From Streptomyces spiroverticillatus (GTDB taxonomy: Bacteria; Actinomycetota; Actinomycetes; Streptomycetales; Streptomycetaceae), in assembly GCA_014650415.1 (NCBI GenBank), contig BMUX01000014.1, positions 125,261 to 189,260 on the forward strand: a DNA stretch of 64,000 nt. Reading direction: 5' to 3'. The position numbers and the translations under genes are program-made. Positions within the stretch are counted from its first letter, which is position 1, and every line of letters begins with the position of its first letter. Below, one piece after another: positions 61,578 to 64,000 of this stretch. The notes under the pieces are model-generated. The model was not told where the DNA came from, did not search any database, and was given only the letters and a program-made list of their open reading frames with translations.

Positions 61578-62747
61578 ATGGACACCGTGCACACCACCGC
61601 CGCCCTCCTCCCGGACCCCGCCGAGCTCCGCGCGTACCTGCGTGCGCTGGCCGTGCTGGACCAGGCGATCTGCCGCGACCCGCGGTTCTCCCGCTACTCC
61701 TTCTCCGCCACCTGGGGGCCTGGGACGGAGGCGGCCCTGATGGACAACGGCTCGGGTGACGACTTCTCCGTCCTCTTCACCCCGGCCGGTGTGCTCGTCC
61801 GCGGCTTCGACCACGAGTCGGAGATGAGCCCGTACGGCACGGACGACGAACAGGTCTGGCCCGGTGTCATCGACGAGGTGCCCACCGCGCTGCGCCCGCT
61901 CCTGGACGACCCGGCCTTCGTCGACGAGGGCCTCGGCGCCCCGCGGGTCACCGTCTGCCTGTGGTGGGAGACCGGCGGCAGCGCCTGGCGCACCGGCTCG
62001 GGCATCGAGTTCCCCCCGGGCAGCCCGGACCCGGACGGCTCCGGGCACCTCTTCCGCCTCCTCACCGACCGCTCCCCCGAGACCGTCCAGGCGCACTTCG
62101 AGGAGGACTACGGGCGGCCCGTCCCCCTCGACACCGTCCGCCACGTCCTCGCGGGCCACCCCCTGACCCCCGAAGCCGCCTGCGGCCTCAACCCGGCCGC
62201 CCTTGCCGACGAGGCCCTGCTCCGCCGGATCGCCGCCAACCCCGAGGCCAAGGCATACCTCGCCTGCGACGGTGAGTTCGACCTCACGCGCACCGACCCC
62301 ATCGAGTCGATCGCCCTGCCGGCCGGTCTCCCGGTGCAGCCCGTGGCCGGCTGCAACGCGGGAGGCACCCACTACCTCTGCGGCCCGGCCGGCCCCGACC
62401 ACGTCCGCCCCGTCCTCTACACCGATTCCGAGGGCCAGGCTTCCCTCATCGCGGAATCCCTCGCCGAGGCGCTGACCCTGGCCATCGTCCTCCCCTCCTG
62501 GCACGACGCCCTGGCCGGCTTCCGTCCCCCCGCGCTCAACGCCGACTACCTCGAGGACAACCCGGACCACCCCGAGGTCCGCGACCGCCTCCTCGCCGCC
62601 CTCCGCCTCCCCCCGGCCACCGAGCCCGAGGTCCTGGCCCGCCTCCTCACCACGGCCGCCCGCACCGTCCCGGACGGCTTCCTCCCTTCGGTCGAGAGCG
62701 AGGAGGACGCGGCCTTCGAACCGATGCTCCGTCTGCCGGCCGAGTAG
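61578..62747 (+). CDS. Hypothetical protein, two-part, paralogue of the 22.3-kb gene
   Basis: The 389-residue protein shares its N-terminal 190 residues in ordered blocks with the protein at 22282-22974. The C-terminal 200 residues are extra: AKAYLACDGEFDLTRTDPIE, NAGGTHYLCGPAGPDHVRPV, LYTDSEGQASLIAESLAEAL and a final helical section. The latter recalls SMI1/KNR4 (SUKH)-type strands, but this is not certain. No signal peptide or membrane helix is seen. The ATG at 61578 is best supported by the shared start; no ribosome site is obvious. Confidence 0.7.
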   Translation: MDTVHTTAALLPDPAELRAYLRALAVLDQAICRDPRFSRYSFSATWGPGTEAALMDNGSGDDFSVLFTPAGVLVRGFDHESEMSPYGTDDEQVWPGVIDEVPTALRPLLDDPAFVDEGLGAPRVTVCLWWETGGSAWRTGSGIEFPPGSPDPDGSGHLFRLLTDRSPETVQAHFEEDYGRPVPLDTVRHVLAGHPLTPEAACGLNPAALADEALLRRIAANPEAKAYLACDGEFDLTRTDPIESIALPAGLPVQPVAGCNAGGTHYLCGPAGPDHVRPVLYTDSEGQASLIAESLAEALTLAIVLPSWHDALAGFRPPALNADYLEDNPDHPEVRDRLLAALRLPPATEPEVLARLLTTAARTVPDGFLPSVESEEDAAFEPMLRLPAE

Positions 62748-62884
62748 GACAGCCCCGCCGCGCGCCGCCCTCCGGACCCGACCCACCGTGACGGTGGGCT
62801 CGTCGTCGTTGGTGAGGCGGACGATACGGCTGACGGGTTGAGCGCTCCCAGCGGACCGGCCGCGTCAGCGAGACACCAAGCGCC

Positions 62885-63025
62885 GGGCGGTACAGGCGGA
62901 TGCTGCCGAGGTGCTTCAGCCGGTGCAGCAGGCGGAAGTTGAGCAGTTCGGTGAAGGCGAACCCGACCACCGAGGCGCCGTGGGTGTCGACATACCGGGA
63001 CTCGATCTCGGCGTTGGGACCGGGT
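62885..63025 (-). pseudogene. Tn3-family transposase remnant
   Basis: On the minus strand about 45 codons read NAEIESRYVDTHGASVVGFA, FTELLNFRLLHRLKHLGSIR and LYRP, a well-conserved part of the catalytic domain of Tn3-family transposases. The remaining 900 or more residues of such a transposase are absent, and the surrounding sequence shows no terminal repeat, so this is a small remnant. The sequence just upstream (SLISHGTKLRIFIGPAQW) may belong to another element. Confidence 0.7.
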
Positions 63026-63078
63026 TCGACCGGCCTTGACCACTGGGCCGGTCCGATGAAGATCCGTAACTTGGTTCC

Positions 63079-63885
63079 ATGGCTGATGAGGGAGAACCGA
63101 GGCTCTTTGTAAACCGGTGGGGCGACACATCGGACCCGGCGTCCGTGGGGCGCCCGTCCTACCGGGATGAGTGCAGGTGCTTTGACCAGAACAGGCCGCA
63201 TCCGCGAGCGCGCGTCGGTTTCCACGCCGAGCAGCAGGACACCTCGACCGCTGGATGGCGGCGGCTGCTGGAACTGGTCGACGAGGCCTCGGCCGACGGA
63301 CGGGAGGAGTTCCGTCCTTTGGTCGGGCTCAGCCCCGAGGAGCGGCGGCAGATCATCACCCTGCCTCCCAGCATCGCCAAGCTGACAGCAGTCAAGCGGT
63401 TCGTGCTCTACGGCAGCAACCTGGTCCGGATACCGCCCGAGATCGGGGCCATGACCAGCCTGGAGGAGTTCACCCCCTACACCTCGTACCGGCTGCACTG
63501 GTTTCCCTACGAGATCACGAGGTGCTCCAAGCTGGCCGGGAGCACGGTGAGCACGCGCGCGCTGTACGGCAACTACAAGCTGCGTCCGCCCTTTCCCCGG
63601 CTCCAGCCCCCGCACGCCGCCGCTGACCTCGACCTGGCAGAGCTCGATGCCCGCCGATGGGGGGCAACCGCGATGCGCAGTTGCAGTGTCTGCGACCGGC
63701 CGATCCAACAGGGTGGGCTCCACCAGGTGTGGATCTCCCTGCGGGTGGCTACCGATGTCCTGCCCCTCCTGGTCAACGCCTGCTCGGCAGCATGCGTTAC
63801 CACTCTTCCCCGCGGAGCCGAGGACTACGTGCAGGTCCCGCACGCAGGCGGCAATGTCGACCAGCCGGCGTCCGACTGGGACTGA
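63079..63885 (+). CDS. Leucine-rich-repeat-like protein with C-terminal zinc-ribbon-like motif
   Basis: The 268-residue frame contains two to three LRR-like units (ITLPPSIAKLTAVKRFVLYG, SNLVRIPPEIGAMTSLEEFT), then YRLHWFPYEITRCSKLAGST and ALYGNYKLRPPFPRL, and finally CSVCDRPIQ with a later CSAAC, a possible metal site. Residues 1 to about 55 lie next to the Tn3 remnant and look less conserved; the gene may originally have started further in, near GFHAEQQDTSTAGWRRLLEL. Similar LRR proteins are conserved in actinobacteria and myxobacteria but have no assigned role. Confidence 0.65.
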   Translation: MADEGEPRLFVNRWGDTSDPASVGRPSYRDECRCFDQNRPHPRARVGFHAEQQDTSTAGWRRLLELVDEASADGREEFRPLVGLSPEERRQIITLPPSIAKLTAVKRFVLYGSNLVRIPPEIGAMTSLEEFTPYTSYRLHWFPYEITRCSKLAGSTVSTRALYGNYKLRPPFPRLQPPHAAADLDLAELDARRWGATAMRSCSVCDRPIQQGGLHQVWISLRVATDVLPLLVNACSAACVTTLPRGAEDYVQVPHAGGNVDQPASDWD

Positions 63886-64000
63886 TCCGCCAGGGGCCGT
63901 CCCGGCGATCATCTGGAGGATGACCTGGTGGCACTTTCACCGGAAACCGTGGAAGAGGACGAGTACGCAGATGGACAGTGACCGGCGGCATTCCGCTGTC
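63886..64000 (+). other. Window end, possible start of another gene
   Basis: After the LRR gene the plus strand reads DDLVALSPETVEEDEYADGQ and a stop at about 63979. An ATG at 63967 overlaps this end (ATGGACAGTGA) and runs to the window edge as MDSDRRHSAV. This could be a very short ORF coupled to a new gene, but 30 nt are not enough to judge. Confidence 0.25.

Overview
The window is very GC-rich DNA with strong third-position GC bias and Shine-Dalgarno or leaderless starts (TANNNT about 6-7 nt before ATG/GTG). Its gene families (YVTN-repeat protein, RamB-like regulator, CPCC protein, FtsX-type antibiotic-resistance transporter, FecCD metal ABC transporter) are typical of a streptomycete, so I read it as a chromosomal segment of a Streptomyces or close relative. 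No rRNA, tRNA, CRISPR array or replication origin was seen.

Layout, left to right. 0-5.5 kb: start of a secreted protein on the minus strand, a seven-repeat YVTN secreted protein, an NlpC/P60 hydrolase, two coupled hypothetical genes and a Nudix hydrolase. 5.5-5.9 kb: a 330-bp relic that joins pieces of ramB and aceB. 6-10.6 kb: glutaminase-STAS fusion and a gluconate unit (gntP, gntK, FadR-type regulator). 10.6-18.5 kb: methyltransferase/membrane pair and a two-component system divergent from two FtsX-type permeases and an ABC ATPase. 18-30 kb: a decayed accessory zone with an IS5-family element and relics of LacI, phosphotransferase and GNAT genes, with small intact genes (methyltransferase, CPCC, PASTA, SnoaL-like, DHA2 exporter) between them. 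30-34.8 kb: toxin-antitoxin-like pair, methyltransferase, TetR regulator divergent from an alpha/beta hydrolase. 34.9-39 kb: a membrane-anchored protein, a membrane protein with a TIR-like C-terminal region, and a membrane NACHT-type NTPase. 39.4-45.8 kb: a bidirectional metal locus with two Zur-like boxes between a FecCD/ATPase/lipoprotein importer and a cysteine-synthase-like enzyme, a DUF364 protein and an MFS exporter. 46-52.5 kb: secreted protein, XRE-cupin regulator with epoxide-hydrolase-like enzyme, and a GNAT-aminotransferase fusion coupled to a CdsA-like enzyme. 52.8-60.5 kb: KstD-like flavoprotein, RamB-like regulator, isocitrate lyase, malate synthase and 3-hydroxyacyl-CoA dehydrogenase (acetate/fatty-acid use through the glyoxylate shunt). 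60.5-64 kb: fragments, a paralogue of the 22.3-kb gene, a Tn3-family transposase relic and a leucine-rich-repeat protein.

The strongest candidate for an undescribed system is the metal locus at 39.4-45.8 kb: importer, a PLP-fold enzyme with an altered PLP-binding loop, a putative heavy-metal-chelation-fold protein and an exporter around shared Zur-like sites. It looks like a minimal small-molecule metallophore or metal-handling pathway. Second are the NACHT/TIR-like membrane module at 34.9-39 kb and the GNAT-aminotransferase/CdsA pair at 49.5-52 kb.

All functional statements come from reading translations and motifs by eye. No database search was run, and percent identities were not computed.
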